DNA of 8,240 nucleotides, taken from the NCBI GenBank assembly GCA_040003315.1, contig JBDUCU010000121.1, forward strand, positions 1 through 8,240, given 5' to 3'. Source of the DNA: JACCZX01 sp040003315 (GTDB lineage Bacteria > Pseudomonadota > Gammaproteobacteria > Burkholderiales > Burkholderiaceae_F). This document shows positions 1 to 6,139 of this stretch, one piece after another. A program made the position numbers and the translations under genes. The notes under the pieces were generated by a model. That model was not told the DNA's origin and did no database searches. It was given only the letters and a program-made list of their open reading frames with translations. Every line of letters starts with the position of its first letter. Position 1 is the first letter of the stretch.

Positions 1-49
<49 letters not shown>

Positions 50-64
50 ACACGCGAGGCGCGG

Positions 65-70
65 ATTATA
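65..70 (-). promoter_or_regulatory. -10 box of the tRNA-Ala promoter
   Basis: On the minus strand this is a perfect TATAAT, 15 bases before the mature tRNA 5' end. It is followed by the GC-only stretch CCGCGCC, the kind of discriminator seen in stable-RNA promoters under stringent control. I see no good TTGACA-like -35 at 16-18 bp spacing, so the promoter may rely on activation or on other upstream contacts. The position suits a tRNA promoter with a short 5' leader. Confidence 0.6.
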
Positions 71-88
71 GCTGCGCAGTGAACGATG

Positions 89-114
89 CGGCCGCCGGCA
101 ATTGGCAGCGGCCG
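89..114. repeat. GC-rich 7-bp inverted repeat between the VOC gene and tRNA-Ala
   Basis: CGGCCGC at 89-95 is exactly complementary to GCGGCCG at 108-114, with a 12-base loop. It lies downstream of the VOC gene on the minus strand and just upstream of the tRNA-Ala -10 box. As RNA it would form a strong short hairpin, but there is no U-tract on either strand. It is therefore not a standard intrinsic terminator. It could slow read-through into the tRNA gene or bind a protein at that promoter. Confidence 0.4.
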
Positions 115-154
115 TGTTTAGACAAAACGGTGCTCGATTGACCGCCTGTCGCGC

Positions 155-179
155 GGACTACTGGGTCTTGGCGTAGTCC
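155..179. repeat. 7-bp inverted repeat 3' of the VOC gene
   Basis: GGACTAC at 155-161 pairs exactly with GTAGTCC at 173-179 around an 11-base loop. On the minus strand it would form a hairpin in the 3' region of the VOC-protein transcript. No U-run follows, so a terminator call is weak. The repeat overlaps a short open reading extension in frame with the VOC gene, so it may be a coding remnant or chance. Confidence 0.3.
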
Positions 180-214
180 AGCATGCCCTGAAAATTTTGT
201 TTGTGATGTTCGCG

Positions 215-604
215 TTAGCGCTGAATGTCTTCATGCAGGCAGAGAATGTTGCCCTCCGGGTCGGTGAACCATGCGGCTTTTTCTGCGCCCAACACACATA
301 CGTGCTCGACCGTCTTCAATCCAGGAAAATCGTAGTCGGCAAACACTACTCCACGTCCCTTGAGCTCGTCGATCGCAGTCCGGATGTCGTCGACCCGGAA
401 GCTAACCGCGGTGTGCTCAGCTTTGGTTCCTTCGGCTTTTGGAAAGAGTGCGATCTGTGTACCACCGCACTGATAGACAAACTTGCCATCCGGCTGAGCC
501 CCGACCGTTTCGAGCTGCAGTGCCTGCTCGTAGAAACGACGCGCCCTGGAGAGGTCCTTGACGGGCAACAGGCAAGTCACTTGCGATGTGCGCAACGCGT
601 TCAT
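215..604 (-). CDS. VOC superfamily (glyoxalase/bleomycin-resistance fold) protein
   Basis: This is a 129-residue single-module VOC protein, usual for the small members of the family. An N-terminal strand and helix (CLLPVKDLSRARRFYEQALQ, residues 11-30) and a central strand ending IALFP make the first beta-alpha-beta-beta-beta unit. HTAVSFRVDDI (64-74) opens the second unit, and TDPEGNILCLHED (114-126) is the usual closing strand. His64 lies near the usual metal-ligand position. The final ligand position, often Glu, appears to be Cys122, so glyoxalase I activity should not be assumed. No signal peptide is seen, so it is probably cytoplasmic. The ATG at 604 is preceded by AAGGA about 10 bases upstream. 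The gene is divergent from a LuxR-type regulator. Substrate is unknown; family members include dioxygenases, antibiotic-binding proteins and isomerases. Reading continues in frame 18 codons beyond the TAA. Confidence 0.9.
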   Translation of the reverse strand: MNALRTSQVTCLLPVKDLSRARRFYEQALQLETVGAQPDGKFVYQCGGTQIALFPKAEGTKAEHTAVSFRVDDIRTAIDELKGRGVVFADYDFPGLKTVEHVCVLGAEKAAWFTDPEGNILCLHEDIQR

Positions 605-631
605 AAGTCGACCGTCCTTGACGCTTGAACC

Positions 632-637
632 TATACT
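632..637 (+). promoter_or_regulatory. candidate -10 box for the LuxR-type gene
   Basis: TATACT stands 57 bases before the regulator's ATG. A TTGACG lies at 618-623 but only 8 bp away, too close to serve as its -35, and no better -35 is visible at 16-18 bp. On the other strand, the overlapping TATAGG (630-635) could serve the divergent VOC gene. Both assignments are weak. Confidence 0.25.
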
Positions 638-674
638 CTGCGACGTTCAGTAAGGCGCCGCAATGGGCAAAATT

Positions 675-684
675 GCGTATACGC
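675..684. promoter_or_regulatory. 10-bp perfect palindrome, possible operator
   Basis: GCGTATACGC is a perfect palindrome 10 bases before the regulator's start codon and 70 bases upstream of the VOC gene's start. It is the most obvious symmetric element in the divergent intergenic region. Dimeric LuxR/NarL-type HTH proteins bind such dyads, so it could be an autoregulatory site controlling one or both genes. This is inferred from position and symmetry only. Confidence 0.35.
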
Positions 685-694
685 GTGACTTGTC

Positions 695-1447
695 ATGACA
701 ACGCTGCTGACTGCGAGCGATTACCGTCAGGGCGTGTCAATCCTGCAGGAGATGAGCACTGCTGCGGGCACCGAAGGGGCGTTCGCGCCGCGCGGAGTGG
801 AGTTGCTGGCGCGCGCGGTCGCATCCGAAATCACGACGTTGTCGGTCTGTCACCTGGCCAGCGGGCGGCGCGAGGTCGTCGGTACGCCGACGGGCGCCAT
901 CAATGCCGCCGACCGCGCGTGCTTCGACCATTTTTTCAATGCGCATCCTCTGGTTCGCTACCACGCTTACCGGCGCGGACCGGATACGCACCGGATCAGC
1001 GATTCGATCCCGTTCAGCCGATTTCGGGATACGGCGCTTTACAACGAGTACTACCGCCGAATCGGCATTGATCACGCTGTGGCAGTGCCCCTGCAATTCG
1101 ACGGTGACATGCTAGTCAGCTTTGTGCTGAACCGGCGCCGCCGCGACTTCAGCGCTCGCGAGCGCGCACGCCTCGAGATGCTGCGCGAAGGATTGAGCGC
1201 GCTATACCGCCAGTCGGTGCTGCTGCAGAAATTAAAGACTCGCGCGCTCGCAGCCCTTGATCGATGGGAGCTGACCCCACGTGAGCGCGACGTGATGCAC
1301 TGGCTCTCGCACGGCAAGACCGATGGCGACATTGGTGAAATCCTCGGCATCAGCGCACGCACCGTGCAGAAACATCTGCAGCGTATCTACACCAAGCTCG
1401 GCGTCGAGACGCGTACCGCAGCGGTGATGCGCTCGCTGGCCAGCTAG
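695..1447 (+). CDS. LuxR-family helix-turn-helix transcriptional regulator
   Basis: This 250-residue DNA-binding regulator has a C-terminal GerE/LuxR-type HTH at about 193-247. The signature runs LTPRERDVM, then GDIGEILGISARTVQKHLQR, then KLGVETR. The N-terminal 180 residues look like a GAF/PAS-like sensory domain, with a conserved-looking block SDSIPFSRF...ALYNEYYRRIGI (102-125) found in a group of LuxR-type regulators. No phospho-receiver domain and no convincing acyl-homoserine-lactone-binding signature are visible, so the signal is unknown. The ATG at 695 is the first possible start because an in-frame TGA stands at 686-688. There is no clear Shine-Dalgarno sequence, so translation may be weak. 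The gene is divergent from the VOC gene, a natural candidate target. Its TAG stop overlaps the gltX stop on the opposite strand. Confidence 0.9.
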   Translation: MTTLLTASDYRQGVSILQEMSTAAGTEGAFAPRGVELLARAVASEITTLSVCHLASGRREVVGTPTGAINAADRACFDHFFNAHPLVRYHAYRRGPDTHRISDSIPFSRFRDTALYNEYYRRIGIDHAVAVPLQFDGDMLVSFVLNRRRRDFSARERARLEMLREGLSALYRQSVLLQKLKTRALAALDRWELTPRERDVMHWLSHGKTDGDIGEILGISARTVQKHLQRIYTKLGVETRTAAVMRSLAS

Positions 1448-2853
1448 GGCGCCGCAGAGCGGGCCAGCACCGCATCGATCCGTGCCAACGTCGTCTCCTT
1501 GCCAAACAACTCCAGAACCGCGTCGACCGAGGGCGTGTGCGTCCGGCCGGTTACTGCGACGCGCAGTGGCACTGCCACCTGCGGCATCTTTAACTTCAGA
1601 TCCGCAACAATCTGCTTGATCACGGCATTGAGGATGCTGCGCTCCCAATCAACGCTCGGTGCCCGCGCCCGAAACGCCTGCAAGACCGCTCGGCCCGATG
1701 CATCGAGGCTCTCGCGCAGCACCGTCTCGTCAAACGAAGGGGGCTGATAGAACAGCAGCGCGCCTTCTGCCAGCTCATTCAGCGTACTTGAGCGACCCTT
1801 CAACAGCGCGACGACTTTCGGCAGCGGCGGGCCCGCCTCTATCTGTCCGCCTCGGCTTGCGATGCGCGGAGCAGTCAGCTGCGCCAGCCGCTCGTCATCG
1901 GCCTCCTTGATGTATTCGCCGTTGAGCCACATCAGCTTGTCAAGGTTGTACTGCGCCGGAGCGCGGTTGACATGCTGCAGGTCGAACCACGCGATCAATT
2001 GCTCGCGCGAGAATTTCTCCGCGTCTCCGTGGCTCCATCCGAGGCGCGCCAGGTAGTTGAACAAGGCCTCGGGCAGAAAACCGTCAGCGTCGTACTGCAG
2101 GACGCTGACTGCGCCGTGGCGCTTCGACAGCTTGCTACCGTCGGGTGCCAGAATCAGTGGTAGATGTCCAAACTGTGGAGGCGTCCAGCCGAGCGCGCGA
2201 TACAAGTTAATCTGGCGCGGGGTGTTGTTGATGTGTTCCTCTCCCCGCAGCACGTGTGAGATTCGCATATCGGCGTCGTCCACCACAACGGCGAAGTTGT
2301 AAGTCGGCATACCGTCGCTGCGCGCGATCACCAAATCATCCAGCTCGCGATTCGAAATTTTGATCAGTCCCTTGACCAGATCGCTCCATCCAATATCACC
2401 TTCATCGGGATTGCGAAAGCGGAAGACCGGGTCGACGCCGGCAGGCGGCTGCATGCCGTGCGCGTGTTCGGGTCGCCACCGGCCGTCGTAGCGCGGCTTT
2501 TCATTGCGCGCGATCTGCGCCTCGCGCAACACCTCAAGCTCGGCCTTGCTTGCATAGCATCGATAGGCTCGACCGTCGCTGAGCATCTGATCGAGCACCT
2601 CGCGATAACGCGTGATCCGCTCGGTCTGACGTACGGGGCCCTCGTCGTAGTCGAGTCCAAGCCATTGCATGCTTTGCAAAATCACCTGCACCGCGTGCTC
2701 AGTCGAGCGCTCGAGGTCGGTGTCTTCGATCCTCAGGATGAACCTGCCGCCGTGATGCCGGGCGAACGCCCAGCAAAACAGCGCGGTCCGCGCCGTGCCG
2801 AGGTGCAGCATGCCGGTGGGGCTCGGCGCGATCCGCGTTCTGACTTCCTGCAT
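1444..2853 (-). CDS. gltX: Glutamyl-tRNA synthetase (class I)
   Basis: The enzyme charges tRNA-Glu with glutamate using ATP in the cytoplasm. The 469 residues match the bacterial family length. The HIGH-type motif is HLGT (17-20) within IAPSPTGMLHLGTART, and the KMSKS motif is KLSKR (241-245), followed by HGAVSV. RIEDTD (41-46), RYDGR (121-125) and the VLRGEEHINNTPRQ block (201-214) are further GluRS signatures. The C-terminal 170 residues form the helical anticodon-binding region. The E. coli zinc site (Cys98, Cys100, Cys125, His127) is largely gone: only Cys99 remains, with Ala101, Trp126 and Pro128 at the other places. No start codon lies upstream in frame before the preceding gene, and the N-terminus fits the family, so the ATG at 2853 is secure. 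Shine-Dalgarno is poor. It follows the transglutaminase-like gene by 37 bp. It is a standard rather than tRNA-independent (GluQ) form, judged by length and anticodon domain. Confidence 0.98.
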   Translation of the reverse strand: MQEVRTRIAPSPTGMLHLGTARTALFCWAFARHHGGRFILRIEDTDLERSTEHAVQVILQSMQWLGLDYDEGPVRQTERITRYREVLDQMLSDGRAYRCYASKAELEVLREAQIARNEKPRYDGRWRPEHAHGMQPPAGVDPVFRFRNPDEGDIGWSDLVKGLIKISNRELDDLVIARSDGMPTYNFAVVVDDADMRISHVLRGEEHINNTPRQINLYRALGWTPPQFGHLPLILAPDGSKLSKRHGAVSVLQYDADGFLPEALFNYLARLGWSHGDAEKFSREQLIAWFDLQHVNRAPAQYNLDKLMWLNGEYIKEADDERLAQLTAPRIASRGGQIEAGPPLPKVVALLKGRSSTLNELAEGALLFYQPPSFDETVLRESLDASGRAVLQAFRARAPSVDWERSILNAVIKQIVADLKLKMPQVAVPLRVAVTGRTHTPSVDAVLELFGKETTLARIDAVLARSAAP

Positions 2854-2866
2854 GGGAGCATGGTAG

Positions 2867-2881
2867 CGGTGACCACCACCG
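2867..2881. repeat. Small hairpin in the gltX leader
   Basis: CGGTG (2867-2871) and CACCG (2877-2881) are complementary around a 5-base loop, ending 14 bases before the gltX start on the minus strand. It occupies the place where a Shine-Dalgarno would help and no U-run follows. It may affect ribosome access or be chance in GC-rich DNA. Confidence 0.25.
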
Positions 2882-2890
2882 ATCCGTCGA

Positions 2891-3769
2891 TTAGTCGGCA
2901 GTCACCACGCTGTCGGTTGAAAGAGCCTCAAGACAGTGATGCGGACGCACCAGGCCTTTAGATGCATCTTCAACGGCACTTGCGCGAATTATTGGAGCCT
3001 GCGGCCGGACCCCGCCGAATATCGTCGCAAACGCGACGTCGGCAGCATCGCGACCGGTGCCGAAGCGCACCAGACCCATCGGGATCGCCGTGCCCGACGG
3101 ATCGAAGATGTACCACCGGTCGCCCAGATAGGCTTCGACATAAGCATGAAAATCGGGCGGCCCCAGCGCAGGGTTTGCGCCATAGTCGGTGCCGGTCGCA
3201 AAGCGCGCAGGAATATTCAGTGCGCGGCAAAGGGCGATCATCAAATGCGTGAAATCCCGGCAGACACCAACCTGCTCGATCAGCGTATCGACCGCAGAGG
3301 TATTCGAGTTCGAAGAATTGGAAGTGAACGCGATCCGCCGGTTGACCCAGTCGCGGATCACCTGCACGCGGCTGTGGCCCCACGTGACCTGGCCAAATTC
3401 ATTGTTCGCCAACTTGAGCAGCCGATCAGATTGGCAGTATCGGCTCGGGTAGATATAGCCGATGACCTCCGGCGGCAATCGGCTCACCGGTACCTCGGCC
3501 AGTCGCGATGGGTCGGCGCGATGGTGCGTCATGTCGACCGTGGCCGAATACTTCACATTCAAGTTACCCGGGCCGGCGCGCAGTCGCATATAGCGGTTGC
3601 CAGTGACCGGATCCGTGTGCATCTGAGGTGAAACCGGTTGACTGATTGAAAGGCTTTCGGCCGAGATCACCTGGCTGCGCGTATGCGCTGCGTGAATATT
3701 GAACACGAAATCAGCACCGTACTGGTCGATCTCATACGTCAGCTCCACTTGCAAATCGAGGCGAATCAT
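2891..3769 (-). CDS. Transglutaminase-like cysteine protease-fold protein
   Basis: This 292-residue protein has a transglutaminase-core domain. The Cys-His-Asp triad is visible: Cys170 in GVCRDFTH, His208 in DFHAYVEAYL and Asp223 in WYIFDPSG. The first 90 or so residues are beta-rich and match the N-terminal region common in bacterial transglutaminase-like proteins. There is no signal peptide or membrane segment, so it is probably cytoplasmic. Bacterial members are thought to act as peptidases, amidases or protein cross-linkers; the substrate here is unknown. In other genomes such proteins often accompany alpha-E and ATP-grasp-like genes, but none is in view. The start is well fixed by an in-frame TAG 12 bases upstream of the ATG at 3769. 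It lies 71 bp after the PAP2 gene and 37 bp before gltX, so it may be cotranscribed with gltX. I see no obvious Shine-Dalgarno. Confidence 0.92.
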   Translation of the reverse strand: MIRLDLQVELTYEIDQYGADFVFNIHAAHTRSQVISAESLSISQPVSPQMHTDPVTGNRYMRLRAGPGNLNVKYSATVDMTHHRADPSRLAEVPVSRLPPEVIGYIYPSRYCQSDRLLKLANNEFGQVTWGHSRVQVIRDWVNRRIAFTSNSSNSNTSAVDTLIEQVGVCRDFTHLMIALCRALNIPARFATGTDYGANPALGPPDFHAYVEAYLGDRWYIFDPSGTAIPMGLVRFGTGRDAADVAFATIFGGVRPQAPIIRASAVEDASKGLVRPHHCLEALSTDSVVTAD

Positions 3770-3787
3770 TGGGCCATGCTAAACGTT

Positions 3788-3832
3788 CTGATCGAGTGCG
3801 GCGAGCGCCACGGATTCCGGCTCGCCGATCAG
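3788..3832 (-). other. Two-part stem-loop between the PAP2 and transglutaminase genes
   Basis: The outer arms CTGATC (3788-3793) and GATCAG (3827-3832) pair over 6 bp. Directly inside, GGCGAG (3800-3805) pairs with CTCGCC (3821-3826) over 6 bp, with a one-sided 6-base bulge and a 15-base loop that can form a further CGG/CCG pairing. The structure starts 9 bases after the PAP2 stop codon. The sequence after it on the minus strand is AACGTTT, not a real U-tract. It could be a weak or factor-assisted terminator, or an mRNA-stabilising 3' structure ending the envelope operon. Confidence 0.5.
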
Positions 3833-3840
3833 CTGGAGCA

Positions 3841-4641
3841 TCACCTATCAGCGGACTTGCCGACTGCACCACCGGTTGCGAGAGGCGTCGCCGCCGCGCC
3901 CACGGTCTGATCGTCAGTCGACTCCGACGACCGGTTGTTGTACGAAAGTATCCACTGGAACACGCGGTCGACGACTTCGATCACCGCGTAGACGATGAAG
4001 AAGCTGAAGAGCACGTCGGACAGGAAGTGCGCGCCTTGTGCAATCCGTGCGAGGCCGAAGATCATGCCTGCGATCAGGCCGATCGCGAGCCAGCGCCGGC
4101 GCGCGCGGGCAATGTTGATACTGCGCAACCGGCCAAGCGCCAGCAGCGCAAACGCGCCCGCGGCGTGCCCGCTGGTAAAAGCACAATTGGTTCGACACTG
4201 CGCGCTGATTTCGTACGGCGGCGTGTAGCGAGCCGTGCCGCCGAACTCGGCGATCGCCACAGGGCGCGCACGGCCCCAGTGCTCCTTCAGCAGCGCGTTG
4301 ACTGCGACGCCTACGCTCAGAGTTCCCGCCACGAACAGGAATACCATGCGCAGCCGATGAACATGGAGCCATCCTTTTCTGACAAAGAGGCTGGCGATCA
4401 CGCTGATCAGCAGCATCACGAGTGCCAGTCGCGGAATCCACAGACCCACGATATACAGCGTCCGGACGATGTTGTTGCCGCCCCAAGCGAAGCCAACGCC
4501 CGGCTCGTAGAACCAACCGCTCACAGCCACGTCAAAACGGGGAAACACGACAAAGAATGCGAGCGACAGCAGAGCCAGCGAGGCGATGATCCCCACTTCG
4601 GCACGCGTCGAATCCGGCCGACGATCAGCGCTGCGATTCAT
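3841..4641 (-). CDS. PAP2-family membrane phosphatase (lipid phosphatase)
   Basis: The protein has about 266 residues and the three PAP2 signatures, counted from the start chosen here: K119-EHWGRA-RP127, FTSGH ending at His159, and R199-IAQGAH205-FLSD209. His159 would be the catalytic nucleophile and His205 the acid/base. About five or six hydrophobic segments are present, with active-site motifs expected on the periplasmic face. Two cysteines (CRTNC) in the loop before the second motif could form a periplasmic disulfide. Family members hydrolyse undecaprenyl diphosphate, phosphatidylglycerophosphate or lipid A phosphates. Next to glycosyltransferases, a lipid carrier or lipid A phosphate is a sensible guess. 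The start is uncertain: ATGs at 4641, 4656 and 4707 are all in frame. The longest overlaps the GT39 gene by 83 bp and adds a non-hydrophobic, cysteine-containing tail; I prefer 4641 (17-bp overlap), with 4656 possible. No start has a strong Shine-Dalgarno. Confidence 0.85.
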   Translation of the reverse strand: MNRSADRRPDSTRAEVGIIASLALLSLAFFVVFPRFDVAVSGWFYEPGVGFAWGGNNIVRTLYIVGLWIPRLALVMLLISVIASLFVRKGWLHVHRLRMVFLFVAGTLSVGVAVNALLKEHWGRARPVAIAEFGGTARYTPPYEISAQCRTNCAFTSGHAAGAFALLALGRLRSINIARARRRWLAIGLIAGMIFGLARIAQGAHFLSDVLFSFFIVYAVIEVVDRVFQWILSYNNRSSESTDDQTVGAAATPLATGGAVGKSADR

Positions 4642-6139
4642 AGCCTGCGAAACCATCGAGCCGCCATACGTCGTAGTGCAGACGGTGTTGCCGCGACAGC
4701 GGGACATCGATTGTCGTCAACTGCTGAGCGCGGCGGAAATGCCGCGTGATCGGCGTGGCGTCACCGTCGATCAGCAGCAGCGCGTTGCTGCCGACCTTGT
4801 CCTCTAGATGCGTCACCAACTGGTAATGGTCGGTCACTTCATGGCGCGGGTTCCACCGCACCAAGCGCGGCGACAAATCACGCAATTCGTATGCGAGATG
4901 AGCAAGTACTGTGCGGTTGTCTGCCAGTAACAGCAGATCTCGATCAGCCATGAAGAAAGGCCGCACGCGCTCGGCCACTTGATCCCAGCCACGCATGCGC
5001 TGATAAGGATCACCCCATTTTTGAGTGTTGAAACTGCGCGCAACAGCCGGCCAGTGATAGAGCGCCGCGGCGAGTGCCACATTCAGTGCCAGCGCAGTCG
5101 TCAAGACGGCACGTGAGGTACGCGTCGACCACCGCGCCGTCGCCCAGGCGGCCATTGCAATCGACGCAGTCAGCATCGCGGGCGCAGCCCAGTTCGCGTT
5201 GGCATCGGCGCGCAGCGACTGCAACGTCACGATCACCCACAGCGGAATGCTGAAAGCCAACAGTAGCCGGTAGCGCCGATCGGACCACCATTGCCTAACG
5301 CTGAACGCAAGCCCGACCAGGAGCAAACCCAGCAGCGGACCGAAGATCAATCCTTGCGCAGCAATGGTCTCGAGCAGATTGCCGTTGCCGAGTCGTCCCG
5401 ATTGTCGCAGCGTGATATCCGCGGTATGGCCCAACGTCGCAAAGCCGTTCTGCGCATTCCAGATCCAGTTCGGCACGGCGCACGCGACCGCGACCAGTCC
5501 GGCTGCATAGAGGCGCGTTGATCGCAATCTGCTGCGCGCGCGCGGATCAACAGCCATGTGCAACGCGACCCCGAGCACGAACACCGCCATCGTGTACTTG
5601 GCAAGCATGCCGAGACCCAACGCGGCGCCCAGCAGCAGCCAATCGCGCCAGCGATCGGTCTCGATCGCACGCTGGTAGGCGACCAGCGACACCGCCCACG
5701 CGGCAAGCAGCGGCGCATCGGTCGTTGCCGCCATGCCAAGCCACATCGACAGCAGCGACAGCAGGAAAATCGTCGCAGCCCAGAATGCCACCCGTGCATC
5801 GAACAGGCGCGCGGCCAGCAAGAACACCGCGGCTGCTGCCAGCGGATACATCAGCATCGAAACAGCCTTGACTCCGACGACGCCATCACCGAAAAGCGCA
5901 GTCGACGCGGCGATCAGGGCAGCGATCAGCGGCGGCTTCGAGTAATAACCCCACTGCAGATCGCGCGACCAGGCCCAGTACTGCGCCTCATCGACATGCA
6001 GCGAAATATTGAGTTGCGACAGGGCAACAAACCGCCACAACATAACGAGCGCCGCGAGTGCGGCGAACAGCGCCGCGTAATGAAATGACGCAGGAGCCTG
6101 ATCACTCCAGACAACGGTCCGCCCCGCCGCCAACGTCAT
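4625..6139 (-). CDS. GT39-family (ArnT/PMT-like) membrane glycosyltransferase
   Basis: This polytopic protein of 504 residues fits the bacterial ArnT/PMT_2 group. The first periplasmic loop carries HVDEAQYW, with the acidic pair D50-E51 expected in catalysis and metal binding, followed by WGYYSKPPLIA (about 63-73). Roughly ten or more hydrophobic segments follow, and about 130 residues at the C-terminus are mostly soluble. Such enzymes move a sugar from a polyprenyl-phosphate donor to a periplasmic lipid or protein acceptor. The preceding gene encodes a fitting donor synthase. I chose the ATG at 6139 because it forms an ATGA overlap with the GT2 stop codon, typical of translational coupling. 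A second in-frame ATG at 6169 would add 10 residues and a 34-bp overlap. The sugar and acceptor cannot be read from sequence; ArnT itself cannot be claimed without the rest of an arn pathway. Confidence 0.9.
   Translation of the reverse strand: MTLAAGRTVVWSDQAPASFHYAALFAALAALVMLWRFVALSQLNISLHVDEAQYWAWSRDLQWGYYSKPPLIAALIAASTALFGDGVVGVKAVSMLMYPLAAAAVFLLAARLFDARVAFWAATIFLLSLLSMWLGMAATTDAPLLAAWAVSLVAYQRAIETDRWRDWLLLGAALGLGMLAKYTMAVFVLGVALHMAVDPRARSRLRSTRLYAAGLVAVACAVPNWIWNAQNGFATLGHTADITLRQSGRLGNGNLLETIAAQGLIFGPLLGLLLVGLAFSVRQWWSDRRYRLLLAFSIPLWVIVTLQSLRADANANWAAPAMLTASIAMAAWATARWSTRTSRAVLTTALALNVALAAALYHWPAVARSFNTQKWGDPYQRMRGWDQVAERVRPFFMADRDLLLLADNRTVLAHLAYELRDLSPRLVRWNPRHEVTDHYQLVTHLEDKVGSNALLLIDGDATPITRHFRRAQQLTTIDVPLSRQHRLHYDVWRLDGFAGYESQR

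Noticed and set aside
197..628. Plus-strand open frame (143 codons) antisense to the VOC gene
   Set aside because: No domain is visible, and the opposite strand encodes a clear VOC protein over the same bases.
618..637. TTGACG plus TATACT as a full sigma-70 promoter for the LuxR-type gene
   Set aside because: The spacing is only 8 bp, too short for a working -35/-10 pair.
4642..4707. Using the first ATG of the PAP2 frame (4707) as the start
   Set aside because: It would overlap the GT39 gene by 83 bp and add a polar, cysteine-containing tail before the first membrane segment; nearer ATGs at 4656 and 4641 fit better.
3769..4749. Long plus-strand open frame (326 codons) antisense to the PAP2 gene
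   Set aside because: Its product is rich in Arg, His, Gln and Ala with no recognisable domain, and it lies over a gene with clear PAP2 motifs. It is a GC-rich shadow.
4625..6139. Naming the GT39 gene arnT and the GT2 gene arnC
   Set aside because: None of the other arn genes (arnA, arnB, arnD, arnE, arnF) is in view, and the families also include transferases for other sugars and acceptors.
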